Shown: piece after piece, positions 1 through 9,588 of the stretch | Layout of the letters: every line of letters begins with the position of its first letter | Position numbering within the stretch: the first letter of the stretch is position 1 | NCBI GenBank assembly: GCA_965140555.1 | Contig: OZ223259.1 | Span: 930,001-994,000 of the forward strand | From: UBA1351 sp965140555 | GTDB taxonomy: Bacteria; Bacillota; Clostridia; Lachnospirales; Vallitaleaceae | Length of the DNA stretch: 64,000 nucleotides | Reading direction: 5' to 3' | Notes under the pieces: generated by a model | Seen by the model: the letters and a program-made list of their open reading frames with translations, nothing else | What the model was told of the DNA's origin: nothing | The model's database searches: none | Translations under genes and position numbers: made by a program

Positions 1-1037
<1,037 letters not shown>

Positions 1038-1236
1038 AAAAGTTTAATCTCTCGCTTGAAACACTAGCATTTTGCTAATTTAAAGTTCTTATCCATAACC
1101 GTAGTTACTTCAAAGGAATTAAAGGTATATGAGTTTACTTCACGATTCAATTATCAAATGTTCTTGCGTAAACACTGATGTTTACTGGTTTTGTTGACAT
1201 TCCAGTGTGTTACTTACTGTTTTGTCAGCGAAAATT

Positions 1237-1265
1237 ATTATATCATTTTCAACCGTTTCTGTCAA
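1237..1265 (-). promoter_or_regulatory. rRNA operon promoter, consensus sigma-A type
   Basis: On the minus strand TTGACA (1260-1265) and TATAAT (1237-1242) are both perfect and separated by exactly 17 bases. Transcription would start near 1229 and leave a leader of about 190 bases before 16S, which is normal for rRNA operons. Because it lies downstream of the two tRNA-Ser genes, the rRNA can be made independently of them. The leader (1038-1229) contains no gene. Confidence 0.85.
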
Positions 1266-1315
1266 CAACTTTTTTCTTTTTTTATTATCATCCGCCTTCA
1301 GTAAGAAACAATAAA

Positions 1316-1404
1316 CGGAGAAGGAGGGATTTGAACCCTCGCGCCGCTATTAACGACCTACTCACTTTCCAGGCGAGCCCCTTCAGCCACTTGGGTACTT
1401 CTCC
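1316..1404 (-). tRNA. tRNA-Ser (anticodon GGA)
   Basis: The minus strand folds as a class II tRNA of 89 bases including the discriminator G. The acceptor stem pairs GGAGAAG with CTTCTCC, the anticodon loop is CTGGAAA (anticodon GGA, reading UCC/UCU), a long variable arm follows, and the T arm carries GGTTCAAATCC. The 3' CCA is not encoded, since the gene is followed by TTT. It lies about 56 bases downstream of the other tRNA-Ser and is probably on the same transcript. Confidence 0.95.
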
Positions 1405-1460
1405 CAATTGCTAATTACGAGCCAATGATGATACGTCACAACGAACAAGTTCATTGCTAA

Positions 1461-1546
1461 CGGAGAAGGTGGGATTCGAACCCACGGCCCCTTTCGGAGT
1501 CACTGGTTTTCAAGACCAGCTCCTTAAACCACTCGGACACCTCTCC
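1461..1546 (-). tRNA. tRNA-Ser (anticodon UGA)
   Basis: This is a class II tRNA on the minus strand. The acceptor stem GGAGAGG pairs with CCTTCTCC with one wobble, the anticodon loop is CTTGAAA (anticodon TGA, reading UCA/UCG), there is a long variable arm, and the T loop is GGTTCGAATCC. The discriminator is G and no CCA is encoded. Two promoter-like sequences lie directly upstream. Confidence 0.95.
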
Positions 1547-1576
1547 AGATGTTTTTTTCGTTTTTGGCGCTTATAT

Positions 1577-1605
1577 AAGATATCACATTCAAGTTTATCT
1601 GTCAA
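1577..1605 (-). promoter_or_regulatory. tRNA-Ser operon promoter, proximal
   Basis: Minus strand TTGACA (1600-1605), 17-base spacer, TATCTT (1577-1582). The predicted start lies about 25 bases before the tRNA-Ser(UGA) gene, a usual distance for a stable-RNA promoter. Confidence 0.75.
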
Positions 1606-1698
1606 GCACTTTTTCATCATTTTTTTGATTGTAAATGTTCATCTTCAACTGAGCTAAACGTTGTCAGTTCTTCGTTGTTGCCATCAGCAACGAAAAAT

Positions 1699-1728
1699 AT
1701 AATACCATAATTCCAAACACCTTGTCAA
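1699..1728 (-). promoter_or_regulatory. tRNA-Ser operon promoter, distal
   Basis: Minus strand TTGACA (1723-1728), 18-base spacer, TATTAT (1699-1704). It gives a leader of about 145 bases before the tRNA. Tandem promoters are common for stable RNA genes. No terminator is visible between ispD and this site. Confidence 0.6.
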
Positions 1729-1756
1729 CAGTTTTTGTGAAATAAATTATAATTCT

Positions 1757-2497
1757 TTACAATTTATTATTCTCTCCTATCGCTTTTAAGTCTAAAATCT
1801 TTTCCATAGTCACTAAATCATCAGGCGTTGTTATCTTGATATTATTAAATTCACCTTGTATAACACGCACTTTTCTTTGCGTAAATTGCTCTACCATCAT
1901 AGCGTCATCCGTGATATCTTCCAATCTACCCGGCAGAGTCTGCACTTGCTTAAACCCTTCCATAAACGCTTCTACAATAAGGTCTTTTTTGAACCCTTGA
2001 GGTGTTTGTATATGAACAAGTTGCTTCCTAGGCAGTGTTTGCTGAATATACCCTTCTTCATCAATAAGCTTCAATGTATCTTTTGCTTTAATTCCTAATA
2101 TAACTGCATCCTCTTCCTTCAGAACATGTAATACTTCCATAATCTTATCCGGTGTTATTAATGGACGTGCACCATCATGAATCAAAACACAATCACTTAC
2201 ACGACTTACCACCTGCAGCCCATGATATACAGAATGATACCGTTCTTCTCCACCATATACAATTTTAATATGTTTTCGTTGGTCAATATAGAATTGTTTT
2301 TCAATCATTTTTTGAATAATTTCTTCATCTTCCGGTTGAATGACTAAAATGATTTCTTCAATTTCTTCAATAGACATAAACGTTTGCATCGTATAGTGAA
2401 GAATCGTTTTCCCTTTTATCTCAATAAATTGTTTCTTCAATGGATGTTGCATACGACTTCCTCTTCCAGCCGCTAATATAATTGCTGAAGCTTTCAT
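1757..2497 (-). CDS. ispD: 2-C-methyl-D-erythritol 4-phosphate cytidylyltransferase
   Basis: This enzyme transfers CMP from CTP to MEP, the third step of the MEP route to isoprenoids, in the cytosol. The N-terminal LAAGRGSRM (about residues 9-17) is the glycine-rich CTP-binding loop, followed by KKQF. HDGARPL near residue 107 is the IspD signature and DDAMMVE near 198 the late conserved block. At 246 residues it is slightly longer than the usual 230 or so. The start has a GGAGG site. It is a single gene, divergent from ferritin, and there is no ispF beside it. The assignment over other nucleotidyltransferases, such as the TarI type, rests on family-wide motifs, and TarI is the main alternative. 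Confidence 0.85.
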   Translation of the reverse strand: MKASAIILAAGRGSRMQHPLKKQFIEIKGKTILHYTMQTFMSIEEIEEIILVIQPEDEEIIQKMIEKQFYIDQRKHIKIVYGGEERYHSVYHGLQVVSRVSDCVLIHDGARPLITPDKIMEVLHVLKEEDAVILGIKAKDTLKLIDEEGYIQQTLPRKQLVHIQTPQGFKKDLIVEAFMEGFKQVQTLPGRLEDITDDAMMVEQFTQRKVRVIQGEFNNIKITTPDDLVTMEKILDLKAIGENNKL

Positions 2498-2530
2498 TTA
2501 TATACCTCCATGCGCTGTAGTATTTCATCC

Positions 2531-2539
2531 ATTATACCA
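2531..2539 (-). promoter_or_regulatory. ispD promoter, extended -10
   Basis: Minus strand TGGTATAAT forms an extended -10 about 35 bases before the ispD start. No convincing -35 is visible. Confidence 0.45.
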
Positions 2540-2596
2540 CAAACCATTCACCAATATTTCTTTTTTATTCCTTCTCTTAAATTACGCTTCTATATA

Positions 2597-2605
2597 TGCT
2601 ATAAT
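2597..2605 (+). promoter_or_regulatory. Ferritin promoter, extended -10
   Basis: Plus strand TGCTATAAT forms an extended -10 about 60 bases before the ferritin ATG. The -35 is weak. I see no clear Fur or PerR box in the short divergent region 2498-2666. Confidence 0.5.
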
Positions 2606-2666
2606 AACTAAGAAGTCCAATTTAACTTATGTATATATCAGGACGATCTATTTAGGAGGTAATAAT

Positions 2667-3176
2667 ATGTTAAGTACTCAATTAGTCGACGAAATCAACG
2701 AACAAATCAAATATGAATTCTACTCCTCACATCTTTATCTAGCTGCTGCTGCTTATGCTTATACACAGGATCTAGATGGTTTTGCAAACTTTTTCGTTGT
2801 ACAGGCTGAAGAAGAAAAGTTCCATGCCATGAAATTTTTCCGTTTTGTTAATGAGATGGATGAACGTATTGTCATGAAAGCTTTTGACGCACCGCCAGCA
2901 GATTACGACAGTTTAGTTGATTTGTTTCAACATACATATGAACACGAAAAATTTGTAACCGATCGCATCTACAAATTAATGAATATTGCATCTGATGAAC
3001 GCGAACATGCAACTATTAGCTTTCTTCAATGGTTTATTGATGAACAAGTCGAAGAAATGGCAATGTTCAAAAATCTACTCCAAAAGCTAAAACGTGCCGA
3101 TAATGACCCTTCCGTTCTCTTTAAACTTGATGACGAACTAGCAACTCGCACTTTTACTCCACCAACAAACGCATAA
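2667..3176 (+). CDS. ftnA: Bacterial non-haem ferritin
   Basis: This iron-storage ferritin of 169 residues should form a 24-subunit cage that oxidises Fe(II) and stores it as mineral. The four-helix ferritin pattern is complete. The ferroxidase ligands expected from E. coli FtnA are present: Glu in YEFYSS (about 17), Glu and His in EEEKFHAMKF (about 50 and 53), Glu in YEHEKF (about 94), and Glu in EQVEEMAMF (about 127-130). The start is set by the strong GGAGGT site nine bases upstream. It is monocistronic, with its own promoter and terminator, in the opposite direction to its neighbours. It probably helps limit iron and oxygen damage in an anaerobe. Confidence 0.95.
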   Translation: MLSTQLVDEINEQIKYEFYSSHLYLAAAAYAYTQDLDGFANFFVVQAEEEKFHAMKFFRFVNEMDERIVMKAFDAPPADYDSLVDLFQHTYEHEKFVTDRIYKLMNIASDEREHATISFLQWFIDEQVEEMAMFKNLLQKLKRADNDPSVLFKLDDELATRTFTPPTNA

Positions 3177-3180
3177 TTCA

Positions 3181-3222
3181 AAAGCCCCATCATCAAGAGA
3201 TTCTTGAAGATGGGGCTTTTTC
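3181..3222. terminator. Bidirectional terminator between ferritin and tsaD
   Basis: A GC-rich hairpin (AAAGCCCCATC paired with GATGGGGCTTT) is followed by T on the plus strand and, read from the other side, by TTTT. It lies between the convergent 3' ends of ferritin and tsaD. Confidence 0.85.
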
Positions 3223-3225
3223 TAC

Positions 3226-4248
3226 CTATGATAAACTTTTATTGCTTAACTGAAGATTCGGTACAGCATTCAAATCCATTCCATGACGTACACCATATAT
3301 ATAATCATAGTATCCCGCTGCCCCAATCATCGCTGCATTATCTGTACAGAGAACCATGGATGGATATTGCAAAGACATATGACGCAACTCACATTCTTCT
3401 TTCATCCGTTTCCTTAAGAAACGATTCGCCGCAACGCCTCCTGCAAGGGCAATTTTTTTTATTCCCAAGTCCTCTGCCGCTCTAAACGTCTTTTCTACAA
3501 CAGCCTCTACAACAGCCTTTTGAAACGAAGCCGCAACATCTTCTTGAACCACAGGCTCTTCACGCATAGTCATCTGATTCAAATAATTTAAAACTGCAGA
3601 TTTAACACCGCTAAAGCTAAAGTCATATCCTTCTATATTCGCTTTTGGAAATTGGATAGCCTCACTATTACCATATTCTGATACTTTATCAATTTTAGGC
3701 CCACCCGGATATCCTAATCCGATAGACCTTGCCACCTTATCAAAAGCTTCTCCTATTGCATCATCTCGAGTGCGTCCAATAATTTCGAAGGTTTCATAAG
3801 ATGTTACATGAACCAAATGGGTATGCCCACCTGATACAACCATACATAAGAAAGGGGGTTCAAACTGATCATTTTCTATATAATTCGCCGCAATATGGCC
3901 TTCAATATGGTGGACCCCAATTAATGGCTTATCCAATGCAAATGCTAATGCTTTAGCTTCTGCAACTCCAACTAAAAGAGCTCCCACCAGCCCCGGACCA
4001 TAGGTGACTGCAATAGCATCTATATCATTAAGTGTACAAGAAGCCTTTTCCAACGCTTCTTGTATAACATAATCAATATTTTCAATATGCTTACGTGAAG
4101 CCACTTCCGGGACAACACCACCAAACTTTGTATGTAGATCTATTTGCGAAGAGATAATGTTCGATAACACATTTCTTCCATTTCTCACAACTGCTACCGC
4201 TGTTTCATCACAGGATGATTCGATAGCAAGAATCGTCACATTTTCCAT
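3226..4248 (-). CDS. tsaD: tRNA t6A threonylcarbamoyltransferase subunit TsaD
   Basis: TsaD transfers the threonylcarbamoyl group to A37 of ANN-decoding tRNAs, working with TsaB and TsaE. The protein has 340 residues, the normal length. ASKHA-fold features are clear: the N-terminal AIESSCDETAVAV (8-20), the metal-binding HIEGH (His114 and His118), SGGHTHL near 138, and the C-terminal ALAGGVAANRFLR. The start has an AAGGAG site. tsaB and tsaE lie 4-6 kb away in the next operon on the same strand. A small membrane protein gene lies 25 bases upstream, so the two are probably cotranscribed. Confidence 0.96.
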   Translation of the reverse strand: MENVTILAIESSCDETAVAVVRNGRNVLSNIISSQIDLHTKFGGVVPEVASRKHIENIDYVIQEALEKASCTLNDIDAIAVTYGPGLVGALLVGVAEAKALAFALDKPLIGVHHIEGHIAANYIENDQFEPPFLCMVVSGGHTHLVHVTSYETFEIIGRTRDDAIGEAFDKVARSIGLGYPGGPKIDKVSEYGNSEAIQFPKANIEGYDFSFSGVKSAVLNYLNQMTMREEPVVQEDVAASFQKAVVEAVVEKTFRAAEDLGIKKIALAGGVAANRFLRKRMKEECELRHMSLQYPSMVLCTDNAAMIGAAGYYDYIYGVRHGMDLNAVPNLQLSNKSLS

Positions 4249-4273
4249 TATTACTCCTTTACATCATTAAAAA

Positions 4274-4849
4274 CTATTTGACAATTTCAAAAGGGTCTGT
4301 CTCAACCCACCCGATTATCGTCCACTGACCCTCTTCATTCTTCGTCAATGCATAGTCTTGATATATATCGTCATTCGGATCATTTGTAATGAAAACCACT
4401 GAAACAATTGCTTGGTCATGATCGTCTCCTTGGTATGTAGGCGGCAAATAGTCCGAGCCAATAATTTTCATTCCAGCTTCTTTCCATTTTTTTACCTCTG
4501 ACTTTATTCTCGACATATGGTACTGGCGCAAGTTATTAGCTAATAGTCGCTCATCAAACAATTGACGTTGCATATCGATTAAATCCTCAATTACATCGTC
4601 ATCATATGTATCACTATATACCATTTTTCGTATAAGTGAGTTTGTACGTATTACTTGACTCGGATTCTCTTTAACTTGATTTGTAAATTGAAGCATTTTT
4701 TCATCATCTTTCGACAATTCTAATATCCGTTTTTCTGTGAACACAAGAGAAGAACCACTTTCGTCTCCACTATCTTCTTGCGCTACATAATAATAAATAA
4801 AGACACCCATAATAACAATGATTAACATAATAGGTAATATTTTTTTCAT
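4274..4849 (-). CDS. Hypothetical membrane-anchored protein
   Basis: I do not recognise this 191-residue protein. A short positive N-terminus (MKK) is followed by one hydrophobic segment at about 4-22, then an acidic, serine-rich linker and a soluble domain of about 150 residues. There is no Cys for a lipobox, so it looks like a single-pass membrane anchor or uncleaved signal with the domain outside. The C-terminal pattern (VVFITNDPNDD, then WTIIGWVETDP) has the aromatic beta-strand look of small lipoprotein-like domains seen in clostridia. The start has an AGAGGTG site. It sits between rnz and tsaD on the same strand. Confidence 0.75.
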   Translation of the reverse strand: MKKILPIMLIIVIMGVFIYYYVAQEDSGDESGSSLVFTEKRILELSKDDEKMLQFTNQVKENPSQVIRTNSLIRKMVYSDTYDDDVIEDLIDMQRQLFDERLLANNLRQYHMSRIKSEVKKWKEAGMKIIGSDYLPPTYQGDDHDQAIVSVVFITNDPNDDIYQDYALTKNEEGQWTIIGWVETDPFEIVK

Positions 4850-4926
4850 AAAAACACCTCTTTTTTATATCCTCATTATATATATCGGCTATTAAATACA
4901 GACAATTACCACATACTTCAAAATAA

Positions 4927-5838
4927 TTACTCGTCACTAAATTTCAACGTACGAGTCATCCGATCTTTCCCAATTTTTGTATTTGGAAAAATCTGTCTAG
5001 CAACCGGCAAAAACTCTTTTGGATTAACCAAGGCAGGACTAAAATGCGTGAGCCATAATTCTTCAACATCTGCTTGTTTAGCTAACCTGGCTGCTTCTTG
5101 GAATGTCATATGCTTATATTGAACAGCATTCGTCTGTTCGGTTGATTCACCGTACATGCCTTCACAAATAAATAAATCTGCATCTTTAGCACCTTTAGCA
5201 ATGGAATCCACCGGTCTTGTGTCTGTACAGTAAGCTACCTTTATACTTTTTCTAGCTTCACCCATAACCATTTCCGGCGTATAGATCTGTTCGTTGTAGC
5301 TAATCGTTTCACCCCGTTGCAACTGTCCCCATGTTTGAACCGGGAGCTCCAACTTTTTCGCCTTCTCAACATCAAACTTTCCTTTTCTTGGAATTTCAAG
5401 GGTGTAACCATAGCAGGTTACTTTATGCTGAACTCGATATGCATGAATCAAATACCCATTTAACTCAATCGTTTGTTCCGGTTCTGTCAATTCTATATAG
5501 TGAATTTCAAAAGGTAACTCAGGTGCTATCACTCGAAGTCCGGCGACTACCTTCTTTAAACCTCTCGGCCCGATCATTGTCAACGGTTCTGTACGATCGG
5601 AATTCCCAATAGTAAGCAATAGTCCCGGAAGACCGCTAATATGATCTCCATGATAATGGGTAAAGCATATTTGATCAATATCTTTAAAACTCCATCCTTG
5701 TTGTTTCATCGTAATCTGCGTTCCTTCGCCGCAATCAATAAGCAGATTACTTCCGTTAAAACGCGTCATAAGCGCGGTAAGCCATCTATACGGTAGCGGC
5801 ATCATTCCACCGGTACCAAGTAAACATATATCTAACAT
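4927..5838 (-). CDS. rnz: Ribonuclease Z
   Basis: This tRNA 3' processing endonuclease belongs to the metallo-beta-lactamase fold. FTHYHGDHISGLPGLL is the zinc-binding HxHxDH motif, LGTGG opens the domain, and CTDTR and THFSP supply later ligands. That matters here because neither tRNA-Ser gene encodes CCA, so RNase Z can make their 3' ends. I place the start at the ATG at 5838 (MLDICLLG) because AGAGG lies seven bases before it; ATG codons further upstream have no ribosome site. That gives 303 residues, close to the B. subtilis enzyme. Confidence 0.94.
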   Translation of the reverse strand: MLDICLLGTGGMMPLPYRWLTALMTRFNGSNLLIDCGEGTQITMKQQGWSFKDIDQICFTHYHGDHISGLPGLLLTIGNSDRTEPLTMIGPRGLKKVVAGLRVIAPELPFEIHYIELTEPEQTIELNGYLIHAYRVQHKVTCYGYTLEIPRKGKFDVEKAKKLELPVQTWGQLQRGETISYNEQIYTPEMVMGEARKSIKVAYCTDTRPVDSIAKGAKDADLFICEGMYGESTEQTNAVQYKHMTFQEAARLAKQADVEELWLTHFSPALVNPKEFLPVARQIFPNTKIGKDRMTRTLKFSDE

Positions 5839-5910
5839 CTTAGGCCTCTTTCCATCTATTTTTTCCATAACTGCACTTACCATTATAATGTTAATCCATA
5901 AAAAGTCAAA

Positions 5911-5950
5911 TAAAGCTGCCCGGAGAATCTTTCATTCCCGAGCAGCTTTA
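5911..5950 (-). terminator. Terminator of the tex-tkt operon
   Basis: An imperfect long hairpin (AAAGCTGC with GCAGCTTT, with inner GAAT/ATTC pairing) lies 35 bases after the tkt stop. The trailing TTTATTT is a moderate U tract. Confidence 0.7.
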
Positions 5951-5984
5951 CTATACGATGTAACACTACATCTTCTGTACTAAT

Positions 5985-7967
5985 TTATAGACTTTCTGCA
6001 GCTTCCACTACCGCCTCAGCTGTAATACCGAATTCTTCATAAACCTTTGCACCAGGTGCAGAAGCACCAAAGTGATCAAGTCCAATAACTTTACCGTTTA
6101 ATCCAACATAACGATACCAGCCAAATGTACGACCCGCTTCAATAGCTACACGTTTTGTAACTGCCGCAGGAAGAACACTTTCTTTGTATGCCTCAGATTG
6201 TTCGTTGAAGAGTTCCATAGACGGCATACTTACAACTCGTGCATCGATGCCCTTTCCTTTGAGGGTTTCAGCAGCTTCCACTACCAAACCAACTTCCGAA
6301 CCACTTGCCATAAGGATAACATCCGGTGTGTCTTTTTCTGACTCAATAATAACATAACCACCTTTTAATGCCTCTTTACCTGTTTTCTCAAAATAACCGA
6401 CATTCTGGCGTGTTAATACAAGTGCTGTAGGATTTTTCTTGCTTGTTACTGCATAATACCAACCTGCTGCCACTTCTTTTGCATCTGCCGGTCTAAATGT
6501 AACAAGGTTCGGAATTGAACGCAAACTAGCAAGTTGTTCAATCGGTTGATGCGTCGGTCCATCTTCACCAACCCCTATACTATCATGTGTTAATACAAAA
6601 GTATGCGGAATCTCCATAATAGAAGCCAAACGAATCATTGGTTTCATATAATCACTGAATACAAAGAACGTACTTGTGAAAGAAACGAGGCCACCATGAA
6701 TAATCAAACCATTACCCATTGCAGTCATCGCCAACTCACGAACACCGAAATGTATGTTCTTGCCCGCATAATTATCTTTAGAGAATTCACCTTGATCATT
6801 CATCCATGTCTTTGTAGATGGAGACAAATCTGCTGACCCACCAAAAAGATTTGGTATGATCTTAACCAATTTTTGAATAACTTGTCCTGATGATGCACGT
6901 GTTGCTATCGGTTTCGAATCATATGTCCAGAAATCTTCAGCATCCAATGCATCTATATCAATGTCACCACGCATTGCTTTTTCATAAGCTTCCGCTTTAT
7001 CCGGATGCGCTTCTTTATATTTCGCAAACATCGCATTCCATTCATCTTCAGCTTTTGCTTTTGAAGCAACTACTTCCGCTAAATGATGACGTACATCATC
7101 TGCAACGTAAAATTCTTTATCTGTAGGTAATCCCAAAAATTCCTTTGTCGCAATTACATTATCCGCACCGAGAGGTTCTCCATGGGCACTTGCTTTACCT
7201 TGTTTTGCAGGGCATCCATAACCAATTTGAGTGTGTACAATGATCAAAGAAGGACGTGTCAAATCTGCTTTTGCTTCTTCTATCGCTTTAGAAATCGCTT
7301 CTGTGTCATTACCATCTTTAACTTCTAATACTTGCCAATGATATGCTTCGAATCTTTTTCCAACATCTTCTGTAAACGCAAGATCTGTACTCCCTTCAAT
7401 AGAGATTCTATTTGAATCATAGAATGCAATAAAGCGTCCTAGGCCTAGTGTTCCTGCCAAAGAAGCTGCTTCAGAAGTAATACCTTCCATTAAACATCCG
7501 TCACCAACAATTGAATATGTGTAATGATCAACAACCGGAAATTCATCGGTATTATAGGTCGCGGCTAAATGACGTTCAGCCATCGCCATACCAATTCCTG
7601 TAGCAAAACCGGCACCAAGAGGTCCTGTTGTTGTTTCAACACCAACGGTATGATGATATTCAGGATGTCCCGGTGTTAACGATCCCCATTGTCTGAATTG
7701 TTTTAATTCTTCTATGTCTAAGCCATATTCAAATAAATGCAACAGAGAATAAAGCAACATAGAACCATGTCCGGCTGATAGAACAAATCGGTCACGATTT
7801 TGCCAATCCGGATTTTTGGGGTTGTGATTCATGTGATTCGCCCATAATTCATAGGCCATTGGTGCAGCACCTAGTGGTAATCCAGGGTGTCCTGAATTTG
7901 CTTTCTGAACCCCTTCAGCAGCAAGAATACGCACCGTGTTAATACATTTGTCTTGAATTGTACTCAT
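5985..7967 (-). CDS. tkt: Transketolase
   Basis: This thiamine-diphosphate enzyme moves two-carbon units in the non-oxidative pentose phosphate pathway. It is full length: the N-terminal domain has ANSGHPGLPLGAAP (substrate and TPP contacts), GDGCLMEG is the TPP/Mg motif, DSIGVGEDGPTHQP belongs to the middle pyrimidine-binding domain, and a C-terminal domain ends the protein. I choose the ATG at 7967 (MSTIQDK) because AAGGAGG precedes it; the upstream in-frame ATG has no site. That gives 660 residues. It is the last gene of the tex operon, 16 bases after rimI. Confidence 0.96.
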   Translation of the reverse strand: MSTIQDKCINTVRILAAEGVQKANSGHPGLPLGAAPMAYELWANHMNHNPKNPDWQNRDRFVLSAGHGSMLLYSLLHLFEYGLDIEELKQFRQWGSLTPGHPEYHHTVGVETTTGPLGAGFATGIGMAMAERHLAATYNTDEFPVVDHYTYSIVGDGCLMEGITSEAASLAGTLGLGRFIAFYDSNRISIEGSTDLAFTEDVGKRFEAYHWQVLEVKDGNDTEAISKAIEEAKADLTRPSLIIVHTQIGYGCPAKQGKASAHGEPLGADNVIATKEFLGLPTDKEFYVADDVRHHLAEVVASKAKAEDEWNAMFAKYKEAHPDKAEAYEKAMRGDIDIDALDAEDFWTYDSKPIATRASSGQVIQKLVKIIPNLFGGSADLSPSTKTWMNDQGEFSKDNYAGKNIHFGVRELAMTAMGNGLIIHGGLVSFTSTFFVFSDYMKPMIRLASIMEIPHTFVLTHDSIGVGEDGPTHQPIEQLASLRSIPNLVTFRPADAKEVAAGWYYAVTSKKNPTALVLTRQNVGYFEKTGKEALKGGYVIIESEKDTPDVILMASGSEVGLVVEAAETLKGKGIDARVVSMPSMELFNEQSEAYKESVLPAAVTKRVAIEAGRTFGWYRYVGLNGKVIGLDHFGASAPGAKVYEEFGITAEAVVEAAESL

Positions 7968-7983
7968 TAATAAATCCTCCTTG

Positions 7984-8421
7984 TTATAAAGAGAGCCACA
8001 TAATAATGGCATCTTCAGTTGGGTTAGTATAGTAACGGCTTCTCACACCTTCTATATAAAAGCCAAACGTTTCATAGGCTTTAAGAGCAACAGTATTAGA
8101 TGTTCGTACTTCAAGTGTAACTTTTGCAATCTCTAATGAGCGCGCTTTTTCTAACATACTTTGAATAAGTCGTTTTCCTAATCCTTCCCCTCTTCGCGAG
8201 GGATGAATCGCCAAATTGGTAAAATGTCCTTCATCCAAAATCTTCCAAAAACCTCCATATCCAATAATCTTCTCTTCATCGATTAGGACAAGATAGTGAG
8301 CATGTTTGTTATTCAGTTCTTGTAAAAAACTTTGTTCTGACCATGGTGCGGCAAAAGACATGCTTTCAATCTCAACAATTGCTAGAATATCACCGGCCTC
8401 CATTTCCTTAAGCGTTACCAT
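7984..8421 (-). CDS. rimI: Ribosomal-protein-alanine N-acetyltransferase RimI
   Basis: This GNAT acetyltransferase has 145 residues. The acetyl-CoA loop is RRGEGLGKRLI (motif A, Q/RxxGxG/A). Motif B appears as LEVRTSNTVALKAYETFGF, and NPTEDAIIMWL ends the protein, both typical of RimI. In the family it acetylates the N-terminus of ribosomal protein S18, although other substrates are possible. I take the ATG at 8421 (MVTLKEM), which has GAGG seven bases upstream; it overlaps the end of tsaB by 14 bases. The tsaE-tsaB-rimI order is a common bacterial arrangement and strongly supports the call. Confidence 0.93.
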   Translation of the reverse strand: MVTLKEMEAGDILAIVEIESMSFAAPWSEQSFLQELNNKHAHYLVLIDEEKIIGYGGFWKILDEGHFTNLAIHPSRRGEGLGKRLIQSMLEKARSLEIAKVTLEVRTSNTVALKAYETFGFYIEGVRSRYYTNPTEDAIIMWLSL

Positions 8422-9133
8422 GTTTTGCCTCGTATTCTCTTTCTGCTTGAGATTTTTTGTGATAATACGGATGGTGTTGACGTCCGTCAATCCCGCCACC
8501 CATATCATACCTTCCCTTACCCAAAAGTGCAACGTGTTTTGCTGTTAAGTGTTGATATCCTCCGGGCAAACAAATAAATGGTAACTCTTCTTTAACTATA
8601 TCCGCTTTGAAGCGTTCAACTGCATCCCCGACTAAGTAATCCTTCGTTCTATCTATTGTTCTTAATTGCATTTCTTCAAAAAAATCTTGAATATCCATTG
8701 CTCGAATGGATTCTACTTCTTCATATTCCCATTGTCCCCTTTTAACCTTAACGTCATAACGAGCATGGTATATTTCCGTTGCTCTCGCATAAGATATAAC
8801 ATCCACTCGAGCTCCGGGCTGTACAACAGCTGCAGCAAAAACTTCCAATGTGGGCACCTCTACAATAGGAATATTCCACCCTAAAGCAAGTCCTTTCGCT
8901 GTACCACTTCCGATTCTCAATCCTGTAAACGATCCGGGTCCGGCTGAAACAGCCAATAAATCAATACTTGTCTTATCTAGGTTCAAGCGCTCAAAAACTT
9001 CTTCCATCATAGGCATGAGTGTTTTGGAATGCTTTAATGTATTATTAATGGTATACTCACAGATGAGCTTATTATCATCTACAATAGCTATTGATGCCAC
9101 ATTCGATGAACTTTCTATTCCCAATATTCGCAT
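8408..9133 (-). CDS. tsaB: tRNA t6A biosynthesis protein TsaB
   Basis: TsaB is the catalytically inactive ASKHA partner of TsaD and the scaffold of the t6A complex. It has 241 residues. The N-terminus is LGIESSSNVASIAIVDD, and AVSAGPGSFTGLRIG near residue 62 is the family signature. The start is the ATG with GAGAGG upstream, two bases after the end of tsaE. The C-terminus is longer and more charged than in short homologues. It is translationally linked to tsaE and rimI. Confidence 0.95.
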   Translation of the reverse strand: MRILGIESSSNVASIAIVDDNKLICEYTINNTLKHSKTLMPMMEEVFERLNLDKTSIDLLAVSAGPGSFTGLRIGSGTAKGLALGWNIPIVEVPTLEVFAAAVVQPGARVDVISYARATEIYHARYDVKVKRGQWEYEEVESIRAMDIQDFFEEMQLRTIDRTKDYLVGDAVERFKADIVKEELPFICLPGGYQHLTAKHVALLGKGRYDMGGGIDGRQHHPYYHKKSQAEREYEAKHGNA

Positions 9134-9135
9134 GG

Positions 9136-9588
9136 TTACGCCTCTCTTTCTAAGGCTTTGACACCTTCTTCATCAATCGAAATTTTTCTAAAGGCTTCAC
9201 CTTGCTCCAAATCTTTTTCAATATAAATCCATGTAGCATGAGGCGGAATATAATCCGTTATTAAATTCGCCCACTCAATAAGAACAATATCTGATCCATA
9301 GATATATTCATCGAACCCTATGTCCTCTAACTCTTCCGGATTTTCTATCCGATAGACATCAAAATGATGAAAAGAACCCACTTGCAACTCGTAGGTATTG
9401 ACGATATTAAAGGTTGGACTTGTAATGGACTCTTCTATACCCAACCCACGGGCCAGACCTTTTGTAAAAACAGTTTTACCGACACCCAAATCTCCAATGA
9501 GACAAATAATCGACCCTGCTGTCAAATGACTTCCTATATCCTGCCCAATGGCATATGTTTCCTGTTCACTATTGGAATATCGTATCAT
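9136..9588 (-). CDS. tsaE: tRNA t6A biosynthesis ATPase TsaE
   Basis: This small P-loop ATPase drives turnover of the TsaBD complex. The Walker A motif is GDLGVGKT (about 32-39), followed by SPTFNIVNTYE, FHHFDVYRIENPEELEDIGFDEY and IEWAN, all typical of the family. The length of 150 residues is normal. Its ATG overlaps the stop of the preceding ycxB-like gene by four bases, implying translational coupling. Confidence 0.96.
   Translation of the reverse strand: MIRYSNSEQETYAIGQDIGSHLTAGSIICLIGDLGVGKTVFTKGLARGLGIEESITSPTFNIVNTYELQVGSFHHFDVYRIENPEELEDIGFDEYIYGSDIVLIEWANLITDYIPPHATWIYIEKDLEQGEAFRKISIDEEGVKALEREA

Noticed and set aside
1178..1657. Plus-strand frames over the two tRNA-Ser genes
   Set aside because: They read through tRNA genes and promoters and have no ribosome site.
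5838..5883. Longer N-terminus of rnz
   Set aside because: The extra ATG codons have no ribosome site, while 5838 has AGAGG and matches family length.
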